DNA of 64,000 bases from Corticium candelabrum (taxonomy: Eukaryota; Porifera; Homoscleromorpha; Homosclerophorida; Plakinidae), in the NCBI RefSeq assembly GCF_963422355.1, contig NC_085104.1, positions 4,734,106-4,798,105 on the forward strand. The letters are read 5' to 3'. How positions within the stretch are numbered: the first letter of the stretch is position 1; the number at the start of each line of letters is the position of its first letter. Of this stretch, positions 1 to 12,375 are shown one piece after another. The position numbers were made by a program, and so were the translations under genes. The notes under the pieces were generated by a model. It did not search any database. It saw only the letters and a list, made by a program, of their open reading frames with translations, and was not told where the DNA came from.

Positions 1-2274
1 CCTGGGGTACACACCTATGTGGATGACATCCTTGTATCAGGCTGTAGCGTAGAGGAGCACGACAAACGCCTTCAGATGGTCCTCGAAAGGTGTAGGGAGC
101 TGAACCTTAGACTCAACCGATCCAAATGCCAGTTCAGAAAGACTGAATTAAAGTATCTGGGACATGTGCTTACATCAGAAGGGATAAAACCTGACCCAGA
201 AAAAGTCGAGGCCATTGAGCAATTCCCAAAGCCACAGTCCAAGACAGATGTTTCAAGACTCCTGGGCCTGGTTACATATTTGTCGAAATTTTGTCCTACT
301 TTGGCTGAGACAGCCAGCCCACTGCGACAGCTAACACAGCAGGAGACTGCATGGGTGTGGGACTCCGTTCACGACCGCACCCTACAGCATGTGAAAGATC
401 TAGTGACAAAGGCCCCAGTACTACGACTTTTTGATCCAGCATTACCAGTGAGACTAACTGTGGACGCATCACAACATGGGTTGGGAGCAGCTGTTATTCA
501 AGAGGGGCACCCAGTAGAATACGCGTCAAGAACAATGTCCAGCATACAACAGAAATATGCACAAATAGAGAAGGAAATGCTTGCCATCCAGTTTGGACTA
601 ACAAGATTCCATCAGTATGTGTATGGACAAGATGTCATAGTGGAGACTGACCACAAGCCACTACTTGGAATACTGAAAAAGCCCCTTGCTGAAGTCAGTC
701 CTAGGCTTCAGAGAATGCGCCTACGATGTCTCAAATACAACTACACGCTAGAGCACCATTCCGGGAAAGAAATGGTCCTGGCCGATTCTCTGAGCAGAAT
801 GCCATCTACAACACCCTATACAGACTATGATGAACTAACAGAAGAGCAAATCGACTCCGTCACAGAGCAAATCATTCCCACACCACTTGGACGTGAAAGA
901 TGTACGGAAGCGACCAGACAAGACCCTACAATGCAGGCACTCATCACTTACATACACACAGGATGGCCACCTACAAGGAGGAGTGTCCCGGGTCCAATCA
1001 AACCGTACTGGAATGTGAGACACGACCTAACAGAGAAAGACGGCATTGTCCTCAAAGGAAGCCAAGCTGTCGTCCCTGTGACAATGCGCAAAACGGTGAT
1101 GAACAGTATACATGAGGGACACTATGGAATAGTGAAGTGTATAGAAAGGGCCAAGACGTCAGTGTACTGGCCGGGCTACACCAATGAAATACATGACATG
1201 GTAGCGAGTTGCAGCAAATGCCAAGAAAATCGAAGCCAGAACCCAAAGCCAGACACTAAACCTCATGATGTTCCACACTACCCCTACCAGAAAGTGGGAA
1301 CAGACTTGTTTGAACTACAAGGGGAACATTACCTACTTACCATCGATTACTACAGCAAATGGGTGACCATAGATCACCTCCAGTCAACGAAAGCAGCTGA
1401 TGTGATAACTATCCTAGACAAGCATTTTGCCAATTTTGGAATACCAGAAACAATATTCTCGGACAACGGGCCACAATACGCCAACGAAGAATTTCGCAAG
1501 TTCTCCAGGAAGCTGGGATTTCAACACACCACATCCAGTCCAGGCTACCCAGCCAGCAATGGCCAAGCGGAAAGAGGTGTCCAAACAGTCAAGAAAATGA
1601 TGGCCAAGATGTTGGAGGAGGGCCGTACAATCAATGACGCTCTAAGAGTCCTTAGAAACACACCAATAGGAGGAGACCTGCCTACTCCTGCCATCCTGCT
1701 ACAGGGGAGACACCTCCGAACCCAACTAACAATAAATACTGAGACTCTGGTTCCACATAACATGGATGCAGACAAGACCAGACAAAAACTAATCGCCCAC
1801 CAATCCCAATATGCGTTCTATGGAGCCACAGGAAACACAACGAACTCACCTCTGCTTCCTGATGAAAGCGTAAGGACAATGAGAGGAAAAAAATGGGTAC
1901 CAGCAAAAGTCATTGGACACCACACAGAGCCCCAATCCTACATCCTCAGACTAGCAAATGGACGGACAGTGAGAAGAACTAGAACACACATAAACAGGAC
2001 AACAGAAGTGTGGGATGACAACACAATGTTCGCTAAGTACACTCCGACGGGACAACAAACAAACACCAGCCTGTCAGAAGGACAACCACCAAATCAACCT
2101 GAAGAGACAAACGTACTGCCAGACACGGAGATCAGATCTCCGAATACAGAAAGCCCTCCAAAATCTGCCAAGTCCCCAACTGCACCTGCAAGTCAACCTG
2201 CAGTCAAAACAACAAGGCTGGGGAGGATCTCAAGACCACCACGACGCCTACTGGAGGACTACACTACGTAATTA
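1..2274 (+). mobile_element. Ty3/gypsy-type retrotransposon pol, 3' part (RT end, RNase H, integrase)
   Basis: One uninterrupted frame is already open at base 1 and ends in TAA at 2272-2274, so the 5' part of the element lies outside the window. The YVDDI catalytic motif of reverse transcriptase is at the extreme left (bases 16-30). It is followed by the RNase H region (DASQHGLGAAV, TDHKPL), the integrase zinc finger (HEGH...CSKC, about 1110-1220) and the integrase core with its three acidic positions (TDLFE about 1300, SDNGPQ about 1460, NGQAERG about 1560). The order RT-RH-IN is the usual Ty3/gypsy order. The frame has no internal stop over about 757 codons, so this copy is young compared with the other elements here. 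No polypurine tract or LTR could be recognised after the stop. Confidence 0.93.
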
Positions 2275-2755
2275 GCAACCATTGCTTGACACTGCACTTT
2301 TGAGTTGAAGTCACCCAGAGACAGATAGATGACATGTAATGTAATCAGATTCACTATCCCGTATGTGTAATCGGAAATAGATCAGAACGATTCTGACTGT
2401 CACGAAGAGCACAGCTGTAACCGTTATCTTACACAGTACACGTACTGTACATATAGATGGTGGTAGTGGTATGGTGTTGTAGGTATAGCTATGCAGCCCC
2501 TACCACTTTGAAAAGAGCTTGGTATGAGACTGTTTACTCTTTCATGAAAACTGACAAAACAAGTTGTCTTGGTAACAACACTAAACAGAGCATAGGTTTA
2601 TGGTAAATGAAATATAAACATGTCATATGGGTATAATACTAACTGCAAACCTAGCTGCGTCACCAGAAAACTATGCTGGTGATTGTTCCATCACTTACAT
2701 GCAGAGCAGTGGAACGTACGCGAATAAATTCTAAGCATGGCTAACATAATATCAC
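2275..2755. other. Gene-free stretch between gypsy pol and the NEMO-like gene
   Basis: No convincing coding frame, tRNA or repeat is visible. It should contain the 3' end and LTR of the gypsy element and the 3' UTR of the minus-strand gene, but no LTR boundary and no minus-strand AATAAA was found. Confidence 0.5.
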
Positions 2756-5700
2756 CTACTGAATACAGTCATTTGCATGAATGTTGAATGTATCCATATC
2801 GGGAAATTCAAGTTGACAGAGAGGACATACCACTTGTGTTGTCCCACCTTGCAATGATTCTGGCTGTTGCTGAAACTCATTCCTATCAGCATGAGGGGCA
2901 GCCATAGCATTTGGAACAGCATATTCCACATTGCTTCTGTCACGGTGAAAATTTGACGGAACCCCATTATTGTGTTGCTGATACCCTGTATCAGCCCTGC
3001 GACGATGCAGCTCACGCAGACGGTCACCTCTCAATGATTCAATTTCATCTACGAGACGTCGATTCTCATCTCGAAGATCAGCAGCATCTTGAAATATCAT
3101 TTCTTTGTCTTTTACTACCTTTTCCCTTGCTTCGCGTTCGGCTTCAAAATCTCCTTTCCATATTTCACTCTACCATAAATCAGTGACTGAAAAACCATAT
3201 TAATCAGTACAAAGAGTTGCACCTACCTGCTGCTCAAGAAGAGGAATTCTCCTTGCTTTCTTCTGCAGATCGTGTATTTCTGCTTCCATATCTTTCTTTT
3301 CCTGTTCCATTAGTTTAATGGCATCATCCTTATTTCCAATCAATTCTTCGTCAGAAATCAATTGAGCTGTTATCTGATCGAGGCTGTTTTGTATGATCCT
3401 ACGCTGGTGTTCCACTTGCTGAAAACGATAAGAAACGCTGTCAGCTGCCCATTACATGCCACACACACACCAATACAAAACAAACTTCTTTTTGCTTTCG
3501 AAGCATCTCACATTGATTCGACAATTCCTCGTACCGTCTACTGCCTTGCTGCTTGTCACGTAGAGCAGCATCACGTTCCGCCCTCAATTTATCATATGCA
3601 TCTTGGAAAGAGCGCCTAGAATGACAAACACATATATAAACCACACCCGGCAATGACTGCTGTTTCGTTAGTCGTACTGTTGTTGTTGCTGCTGTTGCTG
3701 CTGTTGCTGCTGTTGTTGCTGCTGTTGCTGTTGTTGTTGCTGCTGCTGCTGGCTGTACTCTTGCAGCTGACGAAACTCAGCATCGCGCATCTGTATTTGC
3801 TGTTGCAGATGACTTACTTCAGCTGAAGATGTCTGTCGTTCTATGTTGATCTGTTGCCGTGCTTCTGTTATGCGGTGATCCAATTCTTCACTCTTCTCTA
3901 GCTCCAAATCTCGCTTTCGAAGAGCATCATCTAGCTTCTCTTGTAGAGCACGAGAATAATCAGAAAGAGTGACAAACTGCTGCTTCAATTGCTCGTTCTC
4001 TCTGGCCTGGCTTGATCGTTCCTGCAAAGCACAATTCCAATTCTTCGAACAACAAACCATGCAATACGTTGTCTCTTAGACTCTATTACCTGTTCAAGTA
4101 ACTTAATTATGCCAGCTTGCTCATTTCTCTCATCTAGTTCATTATTCACACGTCTACGCAAACCCCCCATTTGCTGTGTTAAATGATCCATTTGTTGCAT
4201 TATTTCGTGTTTTTCTCGTTGCAAGACTGAGTTCTTTTCTTTCAAAATTGAAATCTCCTCATTCAGAGCTTCAGTCTTCTCTTGCAACTGCTTTACAATT
4301 TCTGGACGAGCCCTTGGAACAGGAACAGGTCGTGGCTTTGATTGCTGCTCATACATTTCCTGCATAACCCTCTTGTCCTTGACTGCTTTGCGAAGCATTT
4401 CTTTAGTTTCTTCCCATTCATTCTGTAATTCCAACCTCTGTTCTTGGAATTGCATATTTAGCTCATATTCTTGTTTTGCTAGTGCCTCAGTTCGAACTTC
4501 GTCAGCTTCATCCAATACCTTTTTCAGGTCACAGTTTGCATCAGCTAAACGTCTCTCCAGCTCTGCTATGCACTGCTTATATGTTTCCTTTTCCTTTTGA
4601 TACTCATGAGCACGTTGCTCATCTTGGCTTAACACCTCCTTTAGCTCAAGATCTTGCTGTTCCAGCCTATCTTTCAAGCTACTTATCTCTTCTCTCAATT
4701 TAGATGCATCTTGCTCAAATCCTGATTCATCTTTACCCTCACCAACATCCAACTGTTGAAACCTTAACTGCAATTGTAGATCCTTGTTTTCAGTTTCTAA
4801 CTGTTGGATCCTTGTATAAATATCTTCTGTTCTCTCCCCCGATGCAGCATTCTTTAAGTCATCAAGCTGTGCATGAGCTTTTTCAAGTTGTCTTTCAACA
4901 TCTTTCTTTTCATTGTCCAAATCGTTTAGTTCCTTCTGAAATACACGGTCCTTCATGGTTTGCTGTAATCTAAATTGATCTGCTTGCTTAATGACTTCAT
5001 CACAATGCTGTTTCCAGAGAGCTGCTGAACTGCCAGCTTCATGAGCTTCATCCACCTCTTGCTGAAGCCTATTTATTTCCATTTGAAGTTGCTCTCGATC
5101 TGATTCCAGTTGCTGAGTAAGGCAATCTTTGTCTTGTTGGAAATGTAGTACTTGCTTCAACTCCTGAGTCAGCCGATTATTTTCTTCTTGTAAACGCTGA
5201 ATTTCAGAACGATTTTCATCATTCGAGCTTTCAGAATTTTGTTGAAGAGGCTCATCTGTATCAGCTCCAAAATTTACTATCTCATAGTTTGATCCTAAAG
5301 TAAGTAATCCTCTGCGCTGACGATCAGACGTTTCAATCTCTTTCCGATCTAGTTCTTGTTTCAATTCTTCAACATTTTGTTCTAATTGTGTTACCTTTTG
5401 CCTTAGCTCTTGATTTGCGCTTGTAAAAACCTGTACTTGAGACAGAAGTTCTTCTTTCTGTTGAAGCAGTGAAACATTTACATCCCCTTCTTGTAACTGT
5501 AGCATTTGCTGCTGCTGCCGCTGCTCGAGCACTGCTTTCTGTAGTTCCAGGCCTCTGACATGTTCATCCATCTCCTGATTGGCCACTTCAAGCTCGCACA
5601 GCTGCTCATTCATTTCCTGACAATCGTTTTCTAGTTTCCGTTGTGTTTCACTCTGTCTCTCTAAAGACTCTGTAAGACGAGCATTTTCACGACGAAGATC

Positions 5701-5957
5701 TTCCTGCTCCTTTGAGGCATGCTGAAGTTGTTCTTGCAACTCGTGTACAAATTTGCTGTAGTTAGAGTATTCATCACGCTAGCACAAAACAAACAATAAA
5801 ATTAAAATACACAGCGACTTCAGTCTCCAGTCACCATTCCAACTTATAGCAGTATATTTAATTAGTGTACAATACTATTCTAAGCTACTATAACTAAGCA
5901 TACGAGTCACCTTATTTCAGCTTACAGTAAAAACTAGTGCAGTTATATGAGAAAATA

Positions 5958-6001
<44 letters not shown>

Positions 6002-9000
6002 TCTCTGATTTCTACTCACCTTCGTCAGTAGCAAGATGGTGACTTAGTTCAATTATGGAAATCAGCCAGACTCGATGTTAGACCTCTACGCAATGTTCGA
6101 AACAACCACTGTTCACCAGATGCTAAACCTATCAAATGCAACAATATTGGAAGGGCTATGAATTTATCCAAACACGGTCGTTACGGTCAAGCCATGCAGT
6201 GCTTGAGTTCTCTTGGTTGTGCTTTAAACGATGACGTTGAAGCTTTTCAGGAACTTCTGGAAAGACATCCTAGCCATTCACTACCTAACCTTTCTATCAA
6301 TTGTCCACCTTCTTGACTGTAGACTCTGTTGCTATGCTGTCTGCTCTGAAAGCATTTCCTAGAGGCACAAGTCCAGATGGTTCCAAACTTCTAGCACAAC
6401 ATCTGATCGATGCAACAGTGGGCAATGTTTCTCCTGATGCACAAAATTGTCGTGACCAACTGACTATTTTGGTAAACAAACTTTTATCAGGAAAGCTTGA
6501 TGAGACAATTGCTCCTTGGTTGGTTGACACACCACTCATAGCTCTTCGGAAGAAATGTGGCGGTGTGCGCCCTACTGCTGTTGGAGAAGTACTAAGGAGG
6601 TTAGCTAGTCGTGTTTGTTGCACTGCTGTGCAACCACATCTTCCAGCTATACTTTTACCCTATAGCCAAGTGGGAGTGGGAGTGAAAGGTGGTCTAGAGG
6701 CCGCTATACATTCTGTTCGGACATCTATTGAAAGAATAGCTTAAACAAGAACATGTGTTGTCTAAAAATTGACATGAAAAAGCCTTCAATGAATGTCACT
6801 GAGAATCTTTCTTGCAGCGGTTGCAAGTAGAATTTCCAGATTTATTTGCATGGGCTAGATGGTCTTATCAATCTGCAGGAGAGCTAAGGTTTGGCCAAAA
6901 CCACATTTCTTCTACGGCTGATGTCCAACAAGGAGACCCTTTTAGGTCCTCTACTCTTTTCCCTTGTTGTTCTTGAGCTTTTAGATGACATCGGAAACAC
7001 AAGTGACATTCAATTGTCTATCTGGTATCTTGATGACAGCACATTCATTGGTAAGAAAGACTCTGTTTCCAATTTTCTAACTCTTATGATCTCCAAGGGT
7101 CCAGCCTTTGGCCTTCAACTGAACCTAAAGAAATGAGAAATCTTTTGGCCCTCTGGTGACCAGTTGTTTCATGACTTTCCTGCTGAGATAATTAGAAGTG
7201 GGTCTGTTTGTAATGCAAGAATAGAGCTCTTGGGTGCACCATTACTTGGCTCTGACCATTACTTTGCAGAATTTTTTAGCAAAAAAAGTGGACAAAGGTC
7301 TGGAGGCGCAAGAACTACTTTTAGATCTTAACAATTTACAAGTGGAAATTCAGTTAAGAAGTTGCAAAAGTATTTGCAAACTCAACTATCTTATTCACAC
7401 AGTTCCCAGTCACATGGTCAGTGACCAACTTTCTCGTTTTGACCTCGGGATGCAAAGATCTTTATGCTATATAACACGCTCTTCCATCTAAAACTTGGCA
7501 TGGATGCAAGCTTCTTTGCCAATTCGTTTAGAAGGTCTTGGATTGCATTCTGCTCAATCTTTGGCTGCTGCTGCTTTTGTTGGTAGCTGTAATGCAAGCC
7601 ATCAGCTTGTTAATCAGCTATTAGGCTATTCTTCTAAATCTTTGTCATCAGAATTAGATGATGCTTCTTCTACTTCTACAGTGGATATGGTTGAAATTCA
7701 GGGAGAAGTTGTGATAAACGATTTGCTTTGTCAGCAGTTATCAAGTGTCCTTCCAGCCACTTTCCGGATCTTTCTGTTGCTTCACAAAAATCAATGCAGT
7801 CACACCTTGACGGAATTCAACTGCAGGCTTTGAAACAAGGGTGTAGCATCAGAGACAAAGCAAGGATCAATACTATAGCTTCTCCTTATGCTGGAGCTTG
7901 GTTAAGAGCAACACAAAACAGAAATCTCAACCTGGCCATGCTTCAGCATGAATTTATAGTTGCCATCAGGTTATGGTTGGGCATTCCTATATTTCCTGCA
8001 TCAAATTCCAACAACGCTTTAAAAATGTATATGTGGTCAAGTGACCGCTTTGGCGATCATCTGTTAGGTTGCAGCTATGACAGTACCTTGTTGAAACGCC
8101 ACAACGCTTTATGTGATATAATGTGGCATGCATTACTGTCTGACAACAATCTTGTAGAAGAGAACAGAACTGTTCTGCTAATCATCAATCTCGTCCTGGT
8201 GATATTATCATCCAAACTTCCTTAATGGGAACCTAGCTTTTTGACATCACTGTCCGCAATTCATTGCAACCACATTTTGTCTGCTCTGCTGCCATTGAAG
8301 CTGGTGCAGCCAAAAATGCTGGAAAAACGAAAAAAGACGAGAGACATGAGTTTAATGTGACTCAATGTGGAGCAGATTTCTTTCATATCTCTATAGAAAG
8401 TTTTAAATATTGGACTCCGGCCAGTGTTAAGACTCTAAAAACTATAGCTTTGAAAATAACGACGTTCTCTGGGACTACTTTCAATCAAGATCTCCGGAAT
8501 CTTTCTGAACAATTATCGGTTGAGCTTTGGGAGTACAATGCAAAGTCAATTTTAAGGAGAATTGCATTAGAGCATGATCATGCGTTTGGGGACACGTTCT
8601 TCTTCTTTAGATGACACTATGCTGTATTACTAAGATCTAAGTTGAGGAGGGGATGGCTAGATGTGGGTATTACAAAATATATAATAAATTATAATATATA
8701 ATAATATAATAATAATAATATACGGGTAAAGACCCCACTTGCCCATTATGGAGGGGCATAACGACACATATATTTTGTTTCATACCACTACAGGTACAGT
8801 GCTATAGGCCAGACAAATATATCGAAAAGTTGAAATGTTGGCATAAAGACCACGCCCTCATTATCCTATCACCCTGAGAGAATCCGAGATTCAAGAAAGC
8901 TACACGTACGTACAATCGCGAAACTCAATTTACGAAGCCCGAATTATGTTGCAAAATACTCGCATAAATTGTTAGCCATGACACCGACATCGTGTGACTA

Positions 9001-9405
9001 GCTTACTTGTCTCGCTAGCTTCTCTTTCTCTGCCCTTTCGACTTCCAGCTGCGTTTCTAATTCTTTCTGCCTGCTTGTCATCCCCTGCATCTTCGCCTTA
9101 TTACTCTCTTGCTGTGTCAAGATTCGCTGAAACGCCTCTTCCTGCTTCGACTTTATTCCGTTCAGTTCTTCCATTTTCATGCGTAGTTGAGAGTTGTTGT
9201 CTTTCAGAGTTGCTTGCAGACGCAGGTTCTCCGTGCTAAGTCCCTGCACTTGCTCAAGAAGCCCAGCCATGTCTACAGCGTCGCCAGAGCCATTCGCTAA
9301 GTCGCCATTGCCGGAAAGAGGGTCGATCTGCATGTAGCGACGTTGGTTGTCGCTAGATCCGTTCTCAATAATTTCAAAGCTTGTTTCCCCTTTTAGCGAC
9401 GACAT
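2756..9405 (-). CDS. NEMO/optineurin-like ubiquitin-binding coiled-coil protein, 1055 aa
   Basis: Six exons join in frame: 9405-9007, 5778-4090, 4021-3678, 3615-3486, 3418-3227 and 3169-2756, all with GT-AG borders and matching phases (1056 codons with stop). The N-terminus and exon 2 are long heptad-rich coiled coil. Exon 3 ends in 25 glutamines. Exon 6 starts with a UBAN motif (DFEAEREAREK, about residue 924), the NEMO/optineurin/ABIN signature for linear or K63 ubiquitin chains. The protein ends in a CCHC zinc finger, C-X2-C-X12-H-X3-C (CPLCQLEFPDMDTFNIHANDC), which is the NEMO/optineurin C-terminal finger and is absent from ABINs. Such proteins act as cytosolic adaptors in IKK/NF-kB signalling or selective autophagy. 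Human NEMO is about 419 and optineurin about 577 residues, so this one is roughly twice as long. Which of the two it represents cannot be settled here. A phenylalanine-based LIR-like stretch (FEII, residues 10-13) is suggestive only. Confidence 0.9.
3678..3751 (-). repeat. CAG/CAA polyglutamine tract in exon 3
   Basis: About 25 consecutive Gln codons, mixed CAG and CAA, form the last codons of exon 3. The splice donor (GTACGA) lies directly at the end of the tract and the last Gln codon is completed by exon 4. Mixed codons argue for a selected or slowly evolving tract rather than a pure slippage product. Confidence 0.9.
5961..5996. repeat. (AT)n microsatellite
   Basis: 36 bases of alternating AT in intron 1 of the NEMO-like gene, just left of the retroelement remnant. 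Confidence 0.98.
6030..8640 (+). mobile_element. Decayed non-LTR retrotransposon (reverse transcriptase) in intron 1 of the NEMO-like gene
   Basis: Translated pieces on the plus strand follow one another in the order of a non-LTR RT: a leader (KHGRYGQAMQCLSSLG, about 6172), RT fingers/palm (KKCGGVRPTAVGEVLRRLASR, 6551-6612), QQGDP and GPLLFSLVVLELLDD with a frameshift between them (about 6918-6990), the YLDD catalytic box (about 7027), and a C-terminal part (FGDHLLGC about 8050; DITVRNSLQPH, 8242-8275; the WTPASVKTLK region, about 8413). Stops and frameshifts separate the pieces (for example after 6744, 7136 and 7491), so it is a pseudogene. It lies antisense to the host gene. An AT-rich tail follows at about 8670-8720. 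Confidence 0.85.
8670..8725. repeat. AT-rich simple sequence after the non-LTR remnant
   Basis: ATAATA/TATAAT-type low-complexity sequence sits directly after the 3' end of the reverse transcriptase remnant. It may be the tail of the element. Confidence 0.7.
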
Positions 9406-10360
9406 CGTTCTTCGCTGAGAAGCACGAGTCGCCGTGTTGAGTCAGTACTGAAGCGACGTTGTCGTAGCGTCTATTCTATTTTTAGCGTATGATGCCCTGT
9501 TTGGGGAACCCCCTATGTCAAACACGAGGTGATTGGTTGTTTCATTGACCATTCACGACACGATGACGTCTGTAGTAACGTGCGCTAAACTTATCCGCAC
9601 GAAGCAACATTCACGCAAACCGCCAGTCTAACAAGTTACTACACCAGTGTAGCAGGCAATGCATTGCAGATGGTTTTGCTAGCAATGACACATCAGTCTA
9701 GTTGGTCCAATTATGGGCGCTACGCTTGAAGGGTTTCCCAAACTCCACTGGGTAGAATTACTTTGTAGACCGTGACGAACTACTTTTTATTAGTCTGAAA
9801 GCAAATATGTACAGTGCATTATTATGTGTACAAATTTTGTGCTGAAAGGTGTTTGGTCTAAAACCATAAAAACTATAGTTTAACTAAATTGTTGATTAAT
9901 TTAATTAATTTAAAAGTGTTAGATTTTGGGTTAGAGTTAGAATATTGTTAACAAAGAAAGCATTTACGCTTTACCGTATTGCATTGATTACTATATATTA
10001 ATTCTAGGGTCATGTTAGTGTAATTCAACTGATCTGAATCTGCATCTCGAACGTGGGACTCAGGACATCACTTCAGCATACAGCTGTAGCACTCGTCACT
10101 GTTAGTGCTTGCAGCAGACACAGTTCTCAGACGCAGCAGTAGAACAACTCTATTCTATTGCTATAACGTGTAGCTCTACTCAAGGCAGACTACATAATCT
10201 AGCAAGTGCGATGGTCTAAATAGACAGCAGTCAAGATGTCATAGTATGATACTAACGTGCTTTAGCGCAGTGCTAACGTAGACGAGTTGGTAAAACAAGC
10301 AACTGCCTATCCTCTCCACCGTCAGCAGGGGTGGCAGGACGAAAACGATATAGAATTCCA
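9406..10360. other. Upstream region of the NEMO-like gene, no gene seen
   Basis: It should hold the promoter and 5' UTR of the minus-strand NEMO-like gene, but no TATA box or initiator stands out. The rest is AT-rich with no coherent frame. Confidence 0.5.
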
Positions 10361-10910
10361 TCATCGAAGGCCAGCTGGTGCCAAATCTTGCGATAAGTAA
10401 TCAATTTGGGATGAGCTCTCCATCGCCCTGCATGTAGCGGAGGGACGTTCTGGAAATTGAGCCAACACTTGTGAAATTATCGGGTCCGTCGCTTGCATGT
10501 CACACAGTTCACGATATGACCAAGTAGGTGTCATTCCCACAGCACCTAAGACGTCCTGAACAGCTCCAACAGGCGCCATGATCTATTCAAAGGACTTGTG
10601 GATTCGATAAGTCCTTTGAATAATAGATCATGGCGCCTATCAAGTGTCGCATGATGACTGGCACTGCATGTTGACAGAAGGCGGTTGATGTCTGGACAAT
10701 GCATCAGCATTGGTGTGTTGTACGTTTGCCAGGTCGGTGGCAAATAGACCACTCATACTCGCTTAAGAGAAGTATCCAACGTGCCAAGCGATCTCTAGGC
10801 TCTCGAATGGACTTCAGGTGGAGCCTTACGATGACATCACGTTTGTCTACTAGTCGGTAATAACACCACTTCTCATGTAATGGTCGGAATAGCTTCATTT
10901 GCATTTGCAC
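10361..10910 (-). pseudogene. Ty3/gypsy pol remnant (RNase H end and downstream linker)
   Basis: Minus-strand translations resemble the end of gypsy RNase H and the spacer before integrase: REPRDRLARWILLLSEYEW and HRPGKRTTHQ (about 10812-10706), then a CDINRLLS-like stretch and a final WSYRELCDMQATDPIISQVL piece (about 10525-10460). The frame is broken several times and no RT or integrase core is present. A strong inverted repeat interrupts it at 10574-10640. Confidence 0.75.
10574..10640. repeat. Near-perfect inverted repeat (hairpin) inside the gypsy remnant
   Basis: The left arm starts GGCGCCATGATCTATT and the right arm ends AATAGATCATGGCGCC. The arms are about 26-29 bases long, differ by a 3-base indel, and are separated by about 11 bases. 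Confidence 0.9.
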
Positions 10911-10988
10911 TAATCGAGTACAAATACGGTCGTACGGTCGGTTGCACGTCAGACGACTACTGTACCCTTAGCACGGATATCCAGGCCT
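10811..10988 (+). repeat. Dispersed repeat, partial copy 1
   Basis: About 175 bases match the right part of the copy at 39418-39976 in the same orientation. Shared blocks include GTGGAGCCTTA, GGAATAGCTTCATTTGCAT and GGCCTCGGGTAAT. Confidence 0.85.
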
Positions 10989-12375
10989 CGGGTAATGACG
11001 TTGCAAGCAATTTGAAATAACGTCATCAGTTAGTTTGATCACAGACACAACTAATGACGTCACGAATAATTTATTTTATGTATAAATTTTGGTCACGAGG
11101 CACACCAAATCTTTAGACATGTGCGTACACGTAGAAAACGGCAACCATAAAATTTTCCATACAACGCCTAACTGTAGTTCATATCAACCTAGATCAAATG
11201 GAGTTAAATTTAACGGGTTAGTTGATTAGACGTAGTTCAATTACTCTGGATGTGCGCTGCTGAGACGGGAGATCTGTCAGCGATGCGCCACGTCCATATT
11301 TCACAGGGTTTGGCAACCCTTTTGCAGCTCCCCGTGCAGCCACGTCTTGAGCTAGTTCTGCTGGGAGGAGATTAAGCGGTCGACTGGCGGTCCCAAGCGT
11401 GACTCAGCCTCGACTACTCATTACTCCAGAAGTGCTGACCAGGTTGAGGGACCACTCGGCCCTACGTACATGCGGACGAGCGGGACGTGGTGATGCTATG
11501 GGCAGGGTGTACGTTGTCTGGCTTTCTTCGGGTTCTTTCGTGCGGGCAAGATCACAGTACAGTGGCTACATACACAATCATTCGACCTGTCGGTTCATCT
11601 GGCATGCAGTCAGCGATATTGCAGTTGATGCACACTTCAACCTGTCGATCATACACGCACGGGTCAGGCTAAACTAGTCGAAAACAATCCATTCCTGCGT
11701 GGATATTCACTCATAGGCAGAACGGGTACCGCTTTAATTAATTATGCTTAATTGCTGCGATGCTCTAGCTTCTAGTAATTACTTGGCCCAGCGGGGTCGA
11801 ACCGTTGTTTCTGTTTACAGACGGTTCGCCACTGTCCAGAGAATGTCTGGTAAGAGAGGTACGGTCTGCGTTGGAAGCCAGCAGTCGATCAAGTCAGCGA
11901 TCCGACAGGTATACTCACGTCACAGCTTCAAGATGAGAGCGGCAACCACAGCAGCAATTGCAAGTCTGGGTATGGAAGCTAGACTCCACGATTCAGTCGC
12001 TTTAATTAAAGGCAGAGCGATGCATACAATTGCAAGCGTTACGTGAAGCTGGACGCCCGCGTACTCCCGTGCGCTAGTGGCCCCCTAGAGGACACGTAAC
12101 CGTACGTACTCTAGCCAAGAGAACGCCATGCAGTCGCGAGCGCCGTATAGATATAACTGGTGTCTTGCTTTCTTTTCTTTTCTTTTCTGGACTGGCGTTG
12201 AGTAGACACATACTGTAGACAGCATGCAGCCGCGTACATCCTTGTTCAGTACATCCTTGTTCTGAAAGTATTATGTTACGTGCTGTCAATGGCAACTCAT
12301 TGAAAGTACTGGGCAAGATTGACTTAATTGTGGCTTTAGGTTCTTGGGAGGCCCCACACCGCTTAATTCCTGGTT
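10989..12375. other. Gene-free stretch
   Basis: Only short frames without family resemblance are visible. A run of TCTTTTCTTT-type pentamers lies near 12165-12190. No RNA gene was recognised. Confidence 0.5.

Noticed and set aside
2275-2520. LTR of the left-edge gypsy element
   Set aside because: No polypurine tract, no TG...CA borders and no second copy in the window to compare.
4373-4973. Plus-strand open frames opposite NEMO-like exon 2
   Set aside because: Shadows of the coiled-coil reading frame, rich in Ser/Leu as expected from antisense of Gln/Glu codons.
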